From NCBI GenBank assembly GCA_963676435.2, contig CAXXOZ010000020.1:191359-255358 (forward strand): a stretch of DNA of 64,000 bases, in the 5' to 3' direction. Below are positions 25,621-34,701 of the stretch, piece by piece. The notes beneath the pieces are model-generated. The model was not told the origin of the DNA and did not search any database. It saw only the letters and a list, made by a program, of their open reading frames with translations. The translations under genes were made by a program, and so were the position numbers. Source of the DNA: CAXXOZ01 sp963676435. Its GTDB lineage: Bacteria > Bacillota > Clostridia > Lachnospirales > Lachnospiraceae. The first letter of the stretch is position 1. Every line of letters begins with the position of its first letter.

Positions 25621-26283
25621 TTAAATAAGGTTCTTTAAAAGCTTTTCTTCTGACTCTAGGTATCCTCTTGTAATTTTACTTATTCCTAAATAAAATTTTG
25701 TTTCTGCGAACTTTTCTATGTCATTGCAAAAATCATTAACCCAATTTAAAATATGCTCATCTAAAAAACTCTTTTGTTCTACCAGTGAATTTTTAAATTT
25801 CTCAGTTTCTTCATTTTCAGCAAAGTTAGCTGCCTCATTACATAAATATGACATAAATTCTAATTCTAATGAAATATGATCTTCTGATATCTCATTTGAT
25901 GTTGATTTTTGTATACCTTTTTTATAATAAATGTATTTAACCTCATCTGTTGCTTCCTGCATTAATATTTTTCTTTGACTTGTATATACTGATTCATATG
26001 GGAATGCATAATCCCCTTTATTAATACCTGCTCCTAAGAATATTTTTGCAAAATCAGCATCTAGATAGTCATGCATCTCTATTTCATAATCTTCTAAATA
26101 TTCTTTTATGAGCTTATATCCTTCGTTTAATTTAGCGTTTTTACTATTGCTAGGAAAATTTGTATCTTTAAGCCTTAATATAAAATCTATACTTACTTCT
26201 TTTCTAAAAAAGCTTGCTAAAAAACTATAGAAATTTTTTCGTGATTCCATTATTGCAATACTCTTTTTTTCTATATTAATCAT
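25621..26283 (-). CDS. TorD/DmsD-like molybdoenzyme chaperone
   Basis: A 220-residue all-helical protein. Its features are weakly conserved but typical of the TorD/NarJ group: an N-terminal helix with SRKNFYSFLASFFRKEV, a central PYESVYTSQRKILMQEAT, then EDHISLELEFMSYLCNEA and LDEHILNWVNDFCNDIE. Such chaperones bind the apo-molybdoenzyme until cofactor insertion. Its place between the Fe-S subunit (one-base overlap) and the AsrA-like gene supports this. In this operon it would not serve Tat proofreading, as the catalytic subunit has no Tat signal. Confidence 0.82.
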   Translation of the reverse strand: MINIEKKSIAIMESRKNFYSFLASFFRKEVSIDFILRLKDTNFPSNSKNAKLNEGYKLIKEYLEDYEIEMHDYLDADFAKIFLGAGINKGDYAFPYESVYTSQRKILMQEATDEVKYIYYKKGIQKSTSNEISEDHISLELEFMSYLCNEAANFAENEETEKFKNSLVEQKSFLDEHILNWVNDFCNDIEKFAETKFYLGISKITRGYLESEEKLLKNLI

Positions 26284-26894
26284 TATTTTCCACCTCTCTG
26301 TTCTTTAACCTCTTGTGGTAATATATCTATCCAATTTCCGTTCCTATAGATGTACTTAACTCTTGGATCATTATCCTTATTTCTAAGTGAGAAAATATTT
26401 TCCTCTCCAGCTTCTTTTAAAGCCATAGATACACTACTTTCTGGATCATTTATATCTCCAAATATTAATGCACTTCCTGGACAATTTTTAACACATGCAG
26501 GTTTTTCACCCTCTTCTCTTAAATGTTCACATAAGTTGCATTTATCTACTACTTTCATTTCTTTATTAAACAAGTTTATTTCGTAAGGACAGGCCCTCAT
26601 ACAGCTTTTACAACCGATGCACATATCTGTATCAATATATATAATTCCATCTTCATCATTTTTATAACAAGCCCCTGTCGGACATACTAACGCACAAGGA
26701 GGATTCTCACACTGTTGGCACATCACAGGTAAAAAATGCATTTGTAATTCTGGATAATTTCCCACAGGTCCTATTTGTGATATAGTGATTCTTGAATCAC
26801 CTAAAGCTACTCCATTTTCCTGTTTACATGCTACCTGGCATCCTTTACATCCTATACATCTATCTACATCAACTACAATTATATTTTTTTCCAT
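26283..26894 (-). CDS. DmsB/PsrB-type four-cluster ferredoxin subunit
   Basis: A 203-residue protein with four 4Fe-4S binding blocks: CIGCKGCQVACKQEN (about 14-24), CQQCENPPCALVCPTGAC, CIGCKSCMRACPYEI and CNLCEHLR...CVKNCPG. This is the electron-transfer subunit of complex iron-sulfur molybdoenzymes (DMSO, polysulfide or thiosulfate reductases). It overlaps the catalytic gene upstream and the chaperone gene downstream. No membrane subunit of the DmsC/PsrC/NrfD kind is encoded, so electrons would come from the soluble AsrA/AsrB-like proteins. Confidence 0.93.
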   Translation of the reverse strand: MEKNIIVVDVDRCIGCKGCQVACKQENGVALGDSRITISQIGPVGNYPELQMHFLPVMCQQCENPPCALVCPTGACYKNDEDGIIYIDTDMCIGCKSCMRACPYEINLFNKEMKVVDKCNLCEHLREEGEKPACVKNCPGSALIFGDINDPESSVSMALKEAGEENIFSLRNKDNDPRVKYIYRNGNWIDILPQEVKEQRGGK

Positions 26895-29563
26895 TATACA
26901 ACCTCCTTAGTTGGTGCGCTTGGAGAAGGTAACCATGCTTTAAATTCCTCTGGTTTCATGTATATTCCTTCTGGTGGTCCATCAGCTTTATAAACTTTCA
27001 CTAAAAATCCTCTTAATGTGTAAGTTCCTACTACATCATTAAATGGTGCATCTTCTTTTGTAAGAACATTTACATTCATCTCTTTCCATCCATGAGTTTC
27101 AGTATTTAGGTTTTCAGGATTCCAAAATCTTTCCATATATACTGTTCCTGGATTTATCCCCTGAGTAACACTTGCCACAGCTCTTATTTTTCCTCTTTTT
27201 GATTCTATCCAAACCCAGTCTCCATCTTCTACTCCATATTTTTCACCAGCAATTGGATGAATCCATAATTCAGGAACTGGATAAATCTCTCTAAGCCATG
27301 GAATGTTTCTTAAAGTATTATGATGATAATACGGTACTCTTCCTCCTGTCATAACAAGTGGGAATTCTTTTGCCATTTCACTACCTTCTAAAGGACTCTC
27401 ATGTGGCTCTAAAAAGTATGGTAATGGATCATAGTCTTTAGATGCAGGTGGCAATTCACATTTACTAAATGGCTTACCTGTTCTTCCTAACTCAATCAAG
27501 CTTTCTACATATACTTCACATTTTCTTGAAGGTGTTTTAAATCCTTGTGGTTTGTTTGTGATTGGATTTATATTTTTATATACATAATAAGTTTTCCAAT
27601 CCTCTTTTGACATATATTCGTAAGGTGCAATTTCCTTTAATTTTTTCCAATCCAAGTCTATTCTCTTTAAAAAATGGTCAAATAATTCATCTACTGTTTC
27701 CCAATATGGTAAATCATCTCCCATATATTCTGCATCAAATGATTTTTTACATCCTTCATGTCCAAATTCGCCTAGTCTTTTTGCTATTTTTGACCATATA
27801 ACGGTTTCATCTACTGTTTCCCATAAATGAGTTACTGCTTGTCTTGCTACAAGTGTATTGCATGTTTCAACCATCATATCTGTTTCGAGCCATTCTTCTG
27901 TAGGAAGTAAAATATCCGCATATGCACTAAAAGATGTTGGATACATATACATATGAACTATAAAATCAAGTTCATTTAATGCTTTTTCCCATTTTTTAGC
28001 ATTCGCTACTGAAGCTAATTTATTTCCTGATCTATCTATCCATACTCTAGGTTTATATGGTTTTCCAGTAAGTATTGCATCTAAAATACTTGTAGGATGG
28101 CCTGCATACCATATATGAAGTCCTTTATGTTCTATTCCACCAAGTCTTTTCTTCAACTGCTCATCTGGTAATTTACTAGGAGCAGCTGGTACAGGATAAT
28201 GAGGAGAATCAAATGTTCCTGAATCTCTAAATCTTTGCATCAATGTACCTGGTTTTTCCACGTTACCTAAAAGTAAATCTAGAGTAGCTGCACCCATAGC
28301 GGCTTGAACTGAATTTGGTGATTGGTCAGTTGCTACGCCTAAAGCAATTGAACTTGGCGTATCTTTTGCAAATATATTTATAGCCTCTTCAATTTTTTCA
28401 GCCTCTAGCCAACATAATTTTGCAGCTTTTTCAAGGGTAAACTCTTTAGCCCTCTCTTTTAGCAACTGAAACCCTGTTTTATATTCAACTCCATCTACTA
28501 TGTATGTACCTTCAAGAGCAACATCCAATTCATCATTCCAAGGATACTCTAAAGGCTTTGGAGAATTTGTTTTTTTGTCCCAAACCATAAATACATCTGG
28601 TTCATTAGGGTCATTACTTACTTTTGCTCTCGGCATAATATTTGTTTTAGAATCTACTAAATATGGTAAGTTTGTCCATTTCATAACAAATTCTAAATCA
28701 TATAATTCTTTTTCAATAATATAATTTATCCATGCAAGCATTAATGCCACATCAGTTCCTGGTCTTATAGGTAACCAAACTTGAGCTTTTGCAGCGTCAG
28801 GAGTAAATCTAGGATCAACAACTACCGTTTTCACCCCATTCATTCTTAAATCAACTACAGCTCCTCCACCACTAGCTGGGCAAGAATATGATGGAGCTCC
28901 TCCCCATATTACTAACGATTTCATTGGAGTTGCTTTAGTATCATATATTTCTAGAGCGTTTGAATCAGCAATGCTTGGATCAACACCTCCGTACATAAGC
29001 TCATAAGTTAATACTCTTGGCAAGTAACATTGTGCACATCCTGGTTCAAACCAGTTAGGAGTTCCAAAAATATTACAAAACCTTGCAATACTCCAAATTT
29101 CCGGATTTCCTCCACCACCTGTAGAACAAACTAAACTTTCCGCTCCATAATTTTCATAAGTATACATGAGCTTTTCTGCAATAGTATCTAATGCTTCATC
29201 CCATGATATTCTTTTCCACTTATTTTCGCCTCTTTTTCCAACACGCTTCATAGGATATTTATTTCTATTAGGATGATATAGCGCCTGAATACCTGATAAA
29301 CCTTTTGCACACATTCTTCCTTTACTCATAGGATCATCTGGATTTCCTTCTAGCTTTATAACCCTTCCATTTTTAACATGAGCTATAACACCACAGTTTG
29401 CTATACAAGCTCTGCATGCTGTATTTATTTTTTTTACTTCATTATTAACTACAAATTTTTCAGAAGTATTCTTTTCAAAGACTTTTTCATCCTCGATAGA
29501 TGAAATGCCACTTAGGTCTATAGAATTTAAAAAATCATCATGACTTAAATTATTTTCCGGCAT
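26894..29563 (-). CDS. Molybdopterin oxidoreductase catalytic subunit, cytoplasmic
   Basis: An 889-residue member of the DMSO-reductase family. Cys50, 53, 57 and 85 (ACRACIANCGVIAH ... GRMCAKG) bind a 4Fe-4S cluster; the bis-MGD domains follow (SLVIWGGAPSYS, VVVDPRFTPDAAKAQ, LPIRPGTDVALMLAW), and the C-terminal cofactor domain has PLVMTGGRVPYYHHNTLRN. Cys176 or Cys179 in FEPGCAQCYLPR stands at the distance where the molybdenum ligand is found in NapA and FdhF; which of the two is ligand is not clear. The N-terminus has a 45-residue acidic extension without twin-arginine signal, so the enzyme stays inside the cell. The substrate is unknown; related enzymes act on sulfur, arsenic, halogen or organic compounds. 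Confidence 0.92.
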   Translation of the reverse strand: MPENNLSHDDFLNSIDLSGISSIEDEKVFEKNTSEKFVVNNEVKKINTACRACIANCGVIAHVKNGRVIKLEGNPDDPMSKGRMCAKGLSGIQALYHPNRNKYPMKRVGKRGENKWKRISWDEALDTIAEKLMYTYENYGAESLVCSTGGGGNPEIWSIARFCNIFGTPNWFEPGCAQCYLPRVLTYELMYGGVDPSIADSNALEIYDTKATPMKSLVIWGGAPSYSCPASGGGAVVDLRMNGVKTVVVDPRFTPDAAKAQVWLPIRPGTDVALMLAWINYIIEKELYDLEFVMKWTNLPYLVDSKTNIMPRAKVSNDPNEPDVFMVWDKKTNSPKPLEYPWNDELDVALEGTYIVDGVEYKTGFQLLKERAKEFTLEKAAKLCWLEAEKIEEAINIFAKDTPSSIALGVATDQSPNSVQAAMGAATLDLLLGNVEKPGTLMQRFRDSGTFDSPHYPVPAAPSKLPDEQLKKRLGGIEHKGLHIWYAGHPTSILDAILTGKPYKPRVWIDRSGNKLASVANAKKWEKALNELDFIVHMYMYPTSFSAYADILLPTEEWLETDMMVETCNTLVARQAVTHLWETVDETVIWSKIAKRLGEFGHEGCKKSFDAEYMGDDLPYWETVDELFDHFLKRIDLDWKKLKEIAPYEYMSKEDWKTYYVYKNINPITNKPQGFKTPSRKCEVYVESLIELGRTGKPFSKCELPPASKDYDPLPYFLEPHESPLEGSEMAKEFPLVMTGGRVPYYHHNTLRNIPWLREIYPVPELWIHPIAGEKYGVEDGDWVWIESKRGKIRAVASVTQGINPGTVYMERFWNPENLNTETHGWKEMNVNVLTKEDAPFNDVVGTYTLRGFLVKVYKADGPPEGIYMKPEEFKAWLPSPSAPTKEVV

Positions 29564-29608
29564 ATCTTTTGCCTCCTTTAAACTATTATATACTTTTGGT
29601 ATACCATT

Positions 29609-29637
29609 AGTATATCATTTACATTACTGCAAGTCAA
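29609..29637 (-). promoter_or_regulatory. Strong sigma-A promoter of the molybdoenzyme operon
   Basis: TTGACT (29637-29632), a 17-base spacer and TATACT (29614-29609) stand about 50 bases before the molybdoenzyme start. The -10 region is part of a small dyad GGTATACC...GTATA that could bind a repressor. Confidence 0.75.
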
Positions 29638-29661
29638 CTTGTATTTATTTCTATAAATCAA

Positions 29662-29693
29662 AAACATCCCTTACATAAAAATCGGGGATGTTT
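29662..29693 (-). terminator. Intrinsic terminator after the GH39 gene
   Basis: Nine-base arms AAACATCCC and GGGATGTTT with a 14-base loop, followed by TTGATTT, lie nine bases after the glycosidase stop and close the sugar operon. Confidence 0.8.
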
Positions 29694-29701
29694 ATTGTTT
29701 T

Positions 29702-31159
29702 CTAATTATTTAAATGCACATCAAAAACATAAAGGCTATTTGCTGGTATTTTAATACTCATTGATTTATCATATTCTTCTGCTTTTAATTTTGAAGCATT
29801 TTTCATTTCTTCTACTTCACTACTCTTTGGATAAATAGGTGACCCTATCTCTTTCCATTTAGTATATGAATTAGCATTTTCTTTATCAATTTTTTGAAGG
29901 TAAACATTTTTCACTTTTGAAAAACCTTCAAGAACTATTTTTATTTCTTCATCTTCTATTGGTTCGCTAGGAACATTGTGATTGTACATAAATATCCTAA
30001 GCCCAAACTCAGTGTTCAAGGCAAGAACTTCTACTGTCTCGTCCTTATTACTGTTTGAAATAACCTTATATCTTTTATTACCTGATTGATGTAATAGTTG
30101 AAATGCTCTATATACAGGTTTTTCAATTCCTTGAACTGTTTGCATACCAAAACCTCCGTGGAAAGGCCCTACATGTTGTCCAAATTCTTCAAATATATCT
30201 GTAAAAGTCCAAAACGAGTATCCGTCTACCAAGCCATCATTATCAGCAATAATTTTTGTTATCATAGCAGCTGAATATGAATCATCGTGTATTTCTTCAA
30301 ATGTAGAAGACACATTCCATTCTGTATAATATAAAGGATAATCTTTTGCTTGTTCTCTTGATAAAGTTGTCATTTTTTTCAGAACACCTCTGCCATATTT
30401 TAATTCTTCTCCAGCATGTTCTTTAAAAAAGTCAAGAATGTCTGCTCCACTCTGCCACAAAGGATCATCTGAAGGATAATGATGAGTGGAAATAAAATCT
30501 AAAGGAATATTATTTGTTTCACAAAACTCAATAGTCTCAGGTATCCATGAGTTAAATGAAGTCGCTGGACCACCTACCTTCAATGACTCTGCTACCTCTT
30601 TTATAGCTTCTACGGTACCTTTGTATAACTTAAAATAATCTTCCTTTGTCCCAGCAAAAAACAAAGGTAAATTCGGTTCATTCCATACTTCAAAGAACCA
30701 TTTATTACATTCTTCTATGCCATATCTTTCAATTAAATGTTCTACAAACATCTTAATGAAACTTTTCCATTCTTCCATATCTTTTGGCATTGTCACATTC
30801 CCTTTAAAGTGAAAACAAGTTTGCGTTCCACTTGCAAGGGGTGTCGGCATGAATCCTAGTTCAAAAAATGGTTTTACACCAATACTTAGGAAGTAGTCGA
30901 CTATTTTATCAATATTTACAAAATTGTAATATCTAATTGGTGGCTCACCATACACGCTTTTATCTACAACAACACACATATCATCATTAAAAAGTCCATG
31001 AAAACGAACATATTTAAAACCGCATTCCTCACTTGTTTTCTTTAACTGTTCCTGATAATCTGCTCTTAAAGCAGTATATGCATGGCAGCTACCTACACAC
31101 TCTTCCCAATAATGTGGAAAGTGGGTATGATTTTTACCGTCTATCATAAAACTAATCAT
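29702..31159 (-). CDS. Glycoside hydrolase family 39-type enzyme (beta-xylosidase-like)
   Basis: A 485-residue cytoplasmic glycosidase of clan GH-A. FEVWNEPNLPLFF holds the acid/base glutamate of the NEP motif, and LYYTEWNVSS the probable nucleophile glutamate. The N-terminus (HFPHYWEECVGSCHAY, then YVRFHGLFNDDM) is typical of GH39, with a C-terminal beta-sandwich from about residue 370. GH39 enzymes release xylose, and some act on other sugars, from beta-linked substrates with retention. No signal peptide, so it would cleave oligosaccharides brought in by the adjacent ABC importer. It is the last gene of the operon, 20 bases after a permease gene. Confidence 0.9.
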   Translation of the reverse strand: MISFMIDGKNHTHFPHYWEECVGSCHAYTALRADYQEQLKKTSEECGFKYVRFHGLFNDDMCVVVDKSVYGEPPIRYYNFVNIDKIVDYFLSIGVKPFFELGFMPTPLASGTQTCFHFKGNVTMPKDMEEWKSFIKMFVEHLIERYGIEECNKWFFEVWNEPNLPLFFAGTKEDYFKLYKGTVEAIKEVAESLKVGGPATSFNSWIPETIEFCETNNIPLDFISTHHYPSDDPLWQSGADILDFFKEHAGEELKYGRGVLKKMTTLSREQAKDYPLYYTEWNVSSTFEEIHDDSYSAAMITKIIADNDGLVDGYSFWTFTDIFEEFGQHVGPFHGGFGMQTVQGIEKPVYRAFQLLHQSGNKRYKVISNSNKDETVEVLALNTEFGLRIFMYNHNVPSEPIEDEEIKIVLEGFSKVKNVYLQKIDKENANSYTKWKEIGSPIYPKSSEVEEMKNASKLKAEEYDKSMSIKIPANSLYVFDVHLNN

Positions 31160-31179
31160 ATTATATTTTCTCCTTAAAA

Positions 31180-32061
31180 TTAACCTTTAACCGAACCCAT
31201 TGTAATACCTTTTGCAAAGTATTTTTGGAAGAATGGATAAATTACAATAATAGGTAATATCCCTACAACAGCAATTGCCATTCGTACGGTAGTTGTTGGT
31301 AGTTCAGCAAGGTTTGTTCCTGCTGAAGCATTTGACGCAAGAAAAGATATATCCTGATTAATATCGTTTAGAATATTTTGAATTGTATAAAGTTTGGTAT
31401 CACTTAAATAATATAGTCCATTCTGCCAGTCATTCCAGTAGCCTATCCCTGCTAACAAACCTATTGTTGCTAGAATAGGAACAGCGAGAGGGAAAGCAAT
31501 TTTAGCAAATATAAATAGTTCACTTGCTCCGTCAATCCTAGCTGCTTCATACAATTCCATAGGTATGCTGTTTTCAAAATAATTTTTCACAAGTAACACT
31601 ATAAAAGCTGTCATTAAAAGTGTCGGAACGATTAATGCAAAGATTGTATTTTTTATATGAAAATATTTTACATACATAATATATGTAGGTACCAATCCAC
31701 CATTAAATAACATAGTAAATACAACTAAAAAAGTAATAACTTTTCTTCCTGGCAAATCTTTTTGCGCAAGCATATAAGCAAGCATTGATGTTATTATTAC
31801 AGAAACTGCTGTACCTATTGCTGTTACAATAATTGTCATCATATATGCTCTAGCCAACTTCGCTGCCTCATCAACAATATATTTATATGCATCTAATGAA
31901 AGTTTCTCTGGTAGATAAGAAAATCCATTTTGAAGCGCTGTGGCCTCATCAGTAAATGAAGCTATTATTAAAAGAAGTACAGGTAAAATTGCTACAAGTG
32001 AAATTATTGTCATTATAACATTAGCTGATATACTCCATCTTCTTTGATCTTTTGATTTCAT
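31180..32061 (-). CDS. CUT1-family sugar ABC permease (YtcP/LplC-like)
   Basis: A 293-residue permease with six predicted transmembrane helices (first at about 11-33) and the inner-membrane coupling motif EAARIDGASELFIFAKIAFPLAVP. The sequence class (PVLLLIIASFTDE near the start; NGGLVPTYIMYVKY) is the YtcP/LplC group, which pairs with LplB-like permeases. It imports oligosaccharides with the solute-binding protein and the partner permease. It lies 12 bases after the partner gene. Confidence 0.93.
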   Translation of the reverse strand: MKSKDQRRWSISANVIMTIISLVAILPVLLLIIASFTDEATALQNGFSYLPEKLSLDAYKYIVDEAAKLARAYMMTIIVTAIGTAVSVIITSMLAYMLAQKDLPGRKVITFLVVFTMLFNGGLVPTYIMYVKYFHIKNTIFALIVPTLLMTAFIVLLVKNYFENSIPMELYEAARIDGASELFIFAKIAFPLAVPILATIGLLAGIGYWNDWQNGLYYLSDTKLYTIQNILNDINQDISFLASNASAGTNLAELPTTTVRMAIAVVGILPIIVIYPFFQKYFAKGITMGSVKG

Positions 32062-32073
32062 CTGTATTTCCTC

Positions 32074-32997
32074 CTAAAATAACGAGCTTTTTTTATCTAC
32101 TTTCGTAACAATCATATTAGCAATTACAATAAATATAAATCCTACTACCGACTGTACAAATCCAGCTGCCGAAGCCATACCCACATTGTTATTGACTAAC
32201 AAAGCATTGTATACATATGTATCTATAGTTTGAGTTACACTAAATAATGCACCCTGATTCATTGGCACCTGGAAAAATAGACCAAAATCTGTACGGAATA
32301 TTTGTCCCATTTGTATTATAAACAGCATGAGAATAGTTGTTTTTAAAAGTGGCAATGTAATAAGTTTATGCTGCTTCCATTTTGAAGCACCGTCAAGTTT
32401 TGCCGCTTCATAATATGAATTGTCAATTCCAACAATACTTGCCAGATAAAGTATCATTCCAAAACCTATTATCTTCCACTGCTGAATAAATGTTAGAATA
32501 AAAGGCCACCACTTAGTTTCCCTGTAAAACTCAGGTTTTGTACCGGTAATATCAGCTATAAGAGTTGTCAATAAACCTGAAGACGGTGCTATATAAGCGT
32601 AAACCAAATAAGCTATGATTACCATTGAAAGTAAAAAAGGTAATAATATTGCTGTTTGATAAATTCTAGCTGCACCTTTTTTCTTAACTTCATTTAATAG
32701 GATAGCTGAGCCCACTCCAAATATAATCCCAAGTATAATCCATAAAGAATTATATCCAATTGTATTTCTAATCATTATAAAAGCATCTTTTGTTTTAAAC
32801 AAAAACTCAAAATTCTTAAGTCCATTCCATGGGCTATCAAAAATACCTTTCATAAAATTGAAGTTTTTAAAAGCAATCTGTAGTCCAATCATTGGTAAAT
32901 AATTATTAATTATTAAGTAAAGCATTCCCGGCAAGCCCATCAGATAAAAAGGTAGCCAGTGCAAAATTTTTTTCTTTTTCTTATTCTTTTTTGTCAT
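32074..32997 (-). CDS. CUT1-family sugar ABC permease (LplB/YteP-like)
   Basis: A 307-residue membrane protein with six transmembrane helices and the EAA motif SYYEAAKLDGASKWKQHKLITLP. The lysine-rich start (TKKNKKKKKILHWLPFYLMGLPGMLYLI) and GLKNFEFLFKTKDAF are typical of LplB/YteP. It forms the channel with the permease that follows. It is separated from the binding-protein gene by a large hairpin with a T run, so it is likely made in lower amount than the binding protein. Confidence 0.93.
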   Translation of the reverse strand: MTKKNKKKKKILHWLPFYLMGLPGMLYLIINNYLPMIGLQIAFKNFNFMKGIFDSPWNGLKNFEFLFKTKDAFIMIRNTIGYNSLWIILGIIFGVGSAILLNEVKKKGAARIYQTAILLPFLLSMVIIAYLVYAYIAPSSGLLTTLIADITGTKPEFYRETKWWPFILTFIQQWKIIGFGMILYLASIVGIDNSYYEAAKLDGASKWKQHKLITLPLLKTTILMLFIIQMGQIFRTDFGLFFQVPMNQGALFSVTQTIDTYVYNALLVNNNVGMASAAGFVQSVVGFIFIVIANMIVTKVDKKSSLF

Positions 32998-33021
32998 CTG
33001 ATTTTTGCCTTTCTAAAAAAC

Positions 33022-33087
33022 GACACGACCTGATATTATTACCCTACAAGGTTTAAATCACAGGAATTATATTTATCAGCTCGTGTC
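33022..33087 (-). terminator. Leaky terminator hairpin between binding-protein and permease genes
   Basis: Fourteen-base arms GACACGAGCTGATA and TATCAGGTCGTGTC (one mismatch, sense strand) enclose 38 bases and are followed by GTTTTTT. It follows the solute-binding-protein stop by 23 bases within the operon, which fits partial termination giving more binding protein than permease. Confidence 0.65.
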
Positions 33088-33110
33088 TTTTAAATTATAT
33101 TTAAATTCTT

Positions 33111-34583
33111 TTAGTTACCTGCAAGATATTCATCTAACTGTCTCTGATTATCCGCAATAATATCATCGATTCCAGCTGCTTTTAAATCTGCAACAAAATT
33201 TGCAATTTCCGCATCTACATCTGGTGCTTCACCTGCATTTAATGTAGGCATATATTTAAGCATAACACTTGCAATTGCTCCTGCTTCTGCTGAAAAAGCA
33301 CTTCCATCAAATGAGTAACCAAAACTTAATGATTTTGGTGATGCTGCATCAAACGCTGCTCTATCTTCATATAAAGAATCTGTTAAAGGTGTAACTATTT
33401 TAAGTAAATCAGGATCTCCAAAATGCGCAAATCTTGTATAATATCCATTAAGATCTTCATTTGGTGTTCCCTCAGTTGTAATTACATTTTCTGTACCCTC
33501 AACTGCTACATAATCCTGTCCTTCAATTCCATACTGCATAAGATTTGCTACTTCTGCATTTGAATATAAAAGGTTGATAAAATCCATAGCTGATTCTGGG
33601 TTTTCACATGTTGAAGCAATTCCTAGCATAAATTCTATTGCTCCAGCTGTTGTACTAATACCTTCTGTTACTTGTAAAACTGCTGTTTCAAAATCTGGAT
33701 TTGTCCAACTAGCAATTTGTGCTGGTGTGTATGCTGTAGAAGTTCCAAAAATACTTTGCTGTGTAAGATACTGTTGAACAGTAGTTGTATCAGTAAGCTG
33801 ATCTGGTGTTAAATATCCTGAATCATTCCATTCTTTAATTGTTCTGCAATACTCTGCAAATTCTTCAGTTTCATATATATTTTCTACTTTTGTAGAGTTT
33901 GCAGGATCCATTATTACTCCATATGCTCCTGATGTTCCATAAACTTCAATAGTATTAAAAAATTTAAAATTTAATTCTGAGCTTCCTGCAAATGAAGTTA
34001 AGTAAACTCCTTCTGATTTTAATGTTTCTCCTATTGCTGTCAACTCATCTAAAGTTATAAAATCATGCATATCTAGTCCGTACTCTTCTGCCATATCTTT
34101 ATTGTAAACAAATCCTCCTGCAGTAGCTGCCGAAGTATATCCAGTTATTCCGTATGTTACTCCATCAATCTTTTGAGCCTCCGAAACATTTGCTGTTGCT
34201 GCCATAGCATCCTGTCCATTAGACTCAAGAAGGTCATCAAGAGGCATTAACATTCCTCCAGCGACCATTGTACTAACAGGATGTGTTAATCCTACGGTTA
34301 CAATATCCATTTTTTCGCCACCGGCAATGCCAAGACTTGTTTCTGTTGCTAATTTTCCGATAAATAAAGGTATAATGTTGATTTTTACATTGATTTCAGG
34401 AACAGTAATAGCATTTATTGCCTCTTCTACTGCTGGAATATCATTGTTTTCTTCATGAAGTCCTACAAATTGAATATTGATTTCTACTGGTTCACCGCTT
34501 GCTGAACCACCGCCACCACAAGCTGATAATAATGAACCTACCAAAACTGTTGCTAAAATTAGACTAAAAAGTTTCTTTTTCAT
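33111..34583 (-). CDS. Sugar ABC transporter solute-binding lipoprotein
   Basis: A 490-residue lipoprotein from the ATG at 34583, which has AAGGAG nine bases ahead; a frame extension to 34622 lacks a ribosome site. The signal peptide KKKLFSLILATVLVGSLLSAC ends at the lipobox LSAC, then a Gly/Ser linker. The mature part is a large type I CUT1 binding protein of the LipO/YtcQ kind. It captures the oligosaccharide outside the membrane for the two permeases downstream. Substrate is unknown; the GH39 gene suggests a xylan-derived or similar sugar. Confidence 0.93.
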   Translation of the reverse strand: MKKKLFSLILATVLVGSLLSACGGGGSASGEPVEINIQFVGLHEENNDIPAVEEAINAITVPEINVKINIIPLFIGKLATETSLGIAGGEKMDIVTVGLTHPVSTMVAGGMLMPLDDLLESNGQDAMAATANVSEAQKIDGVTYGITGYTSAATAGGFVYNKDMAEEYGLDMHDFITLDELTAIGETLKSEGVYLTSFAGSSELNFKFFNTIEVYGTSGAYGVIMDPANSTKVENIYETEEFAEYCRTIKEWNDSGYLTPDQLTDTTTVQQYLTQQSIFGTSTAYTPAQIASWTNPDFETAVLQVTEGISTTAGAIEFMLGIASTCENPESAMDFINLLYSNAEVANLMQYGIEGQDYVAVEGTENVITTEGTPNEDLNGYYTRFAHFGDPDLLKIVTPLTDSLYEDRAAFDAASPKSLSFGYSFDGSAFSAEAGAIASVMLKYMPTLNAGEAPDVDAEIANFVADLKAAGIDDIIADNQRQLDEYLAGN

Positions 34584-34701
34584 TTTTCTCTCCTTATCCT
34601 TTTTCCCAATAGTATTATGCAACTTATATATATAATGTACTATGATATAAATTATTTTAGCGTTTTTGTATATTTGTTTCTATAACAATACAATATATAA
34701 A

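Noticed and set aside
34584..34622. N-terminal extension of the solute-binding protein
   Set aside because: It would place 13 charged residues before a standard lipoprotein signal peptide and has no ribosome site.
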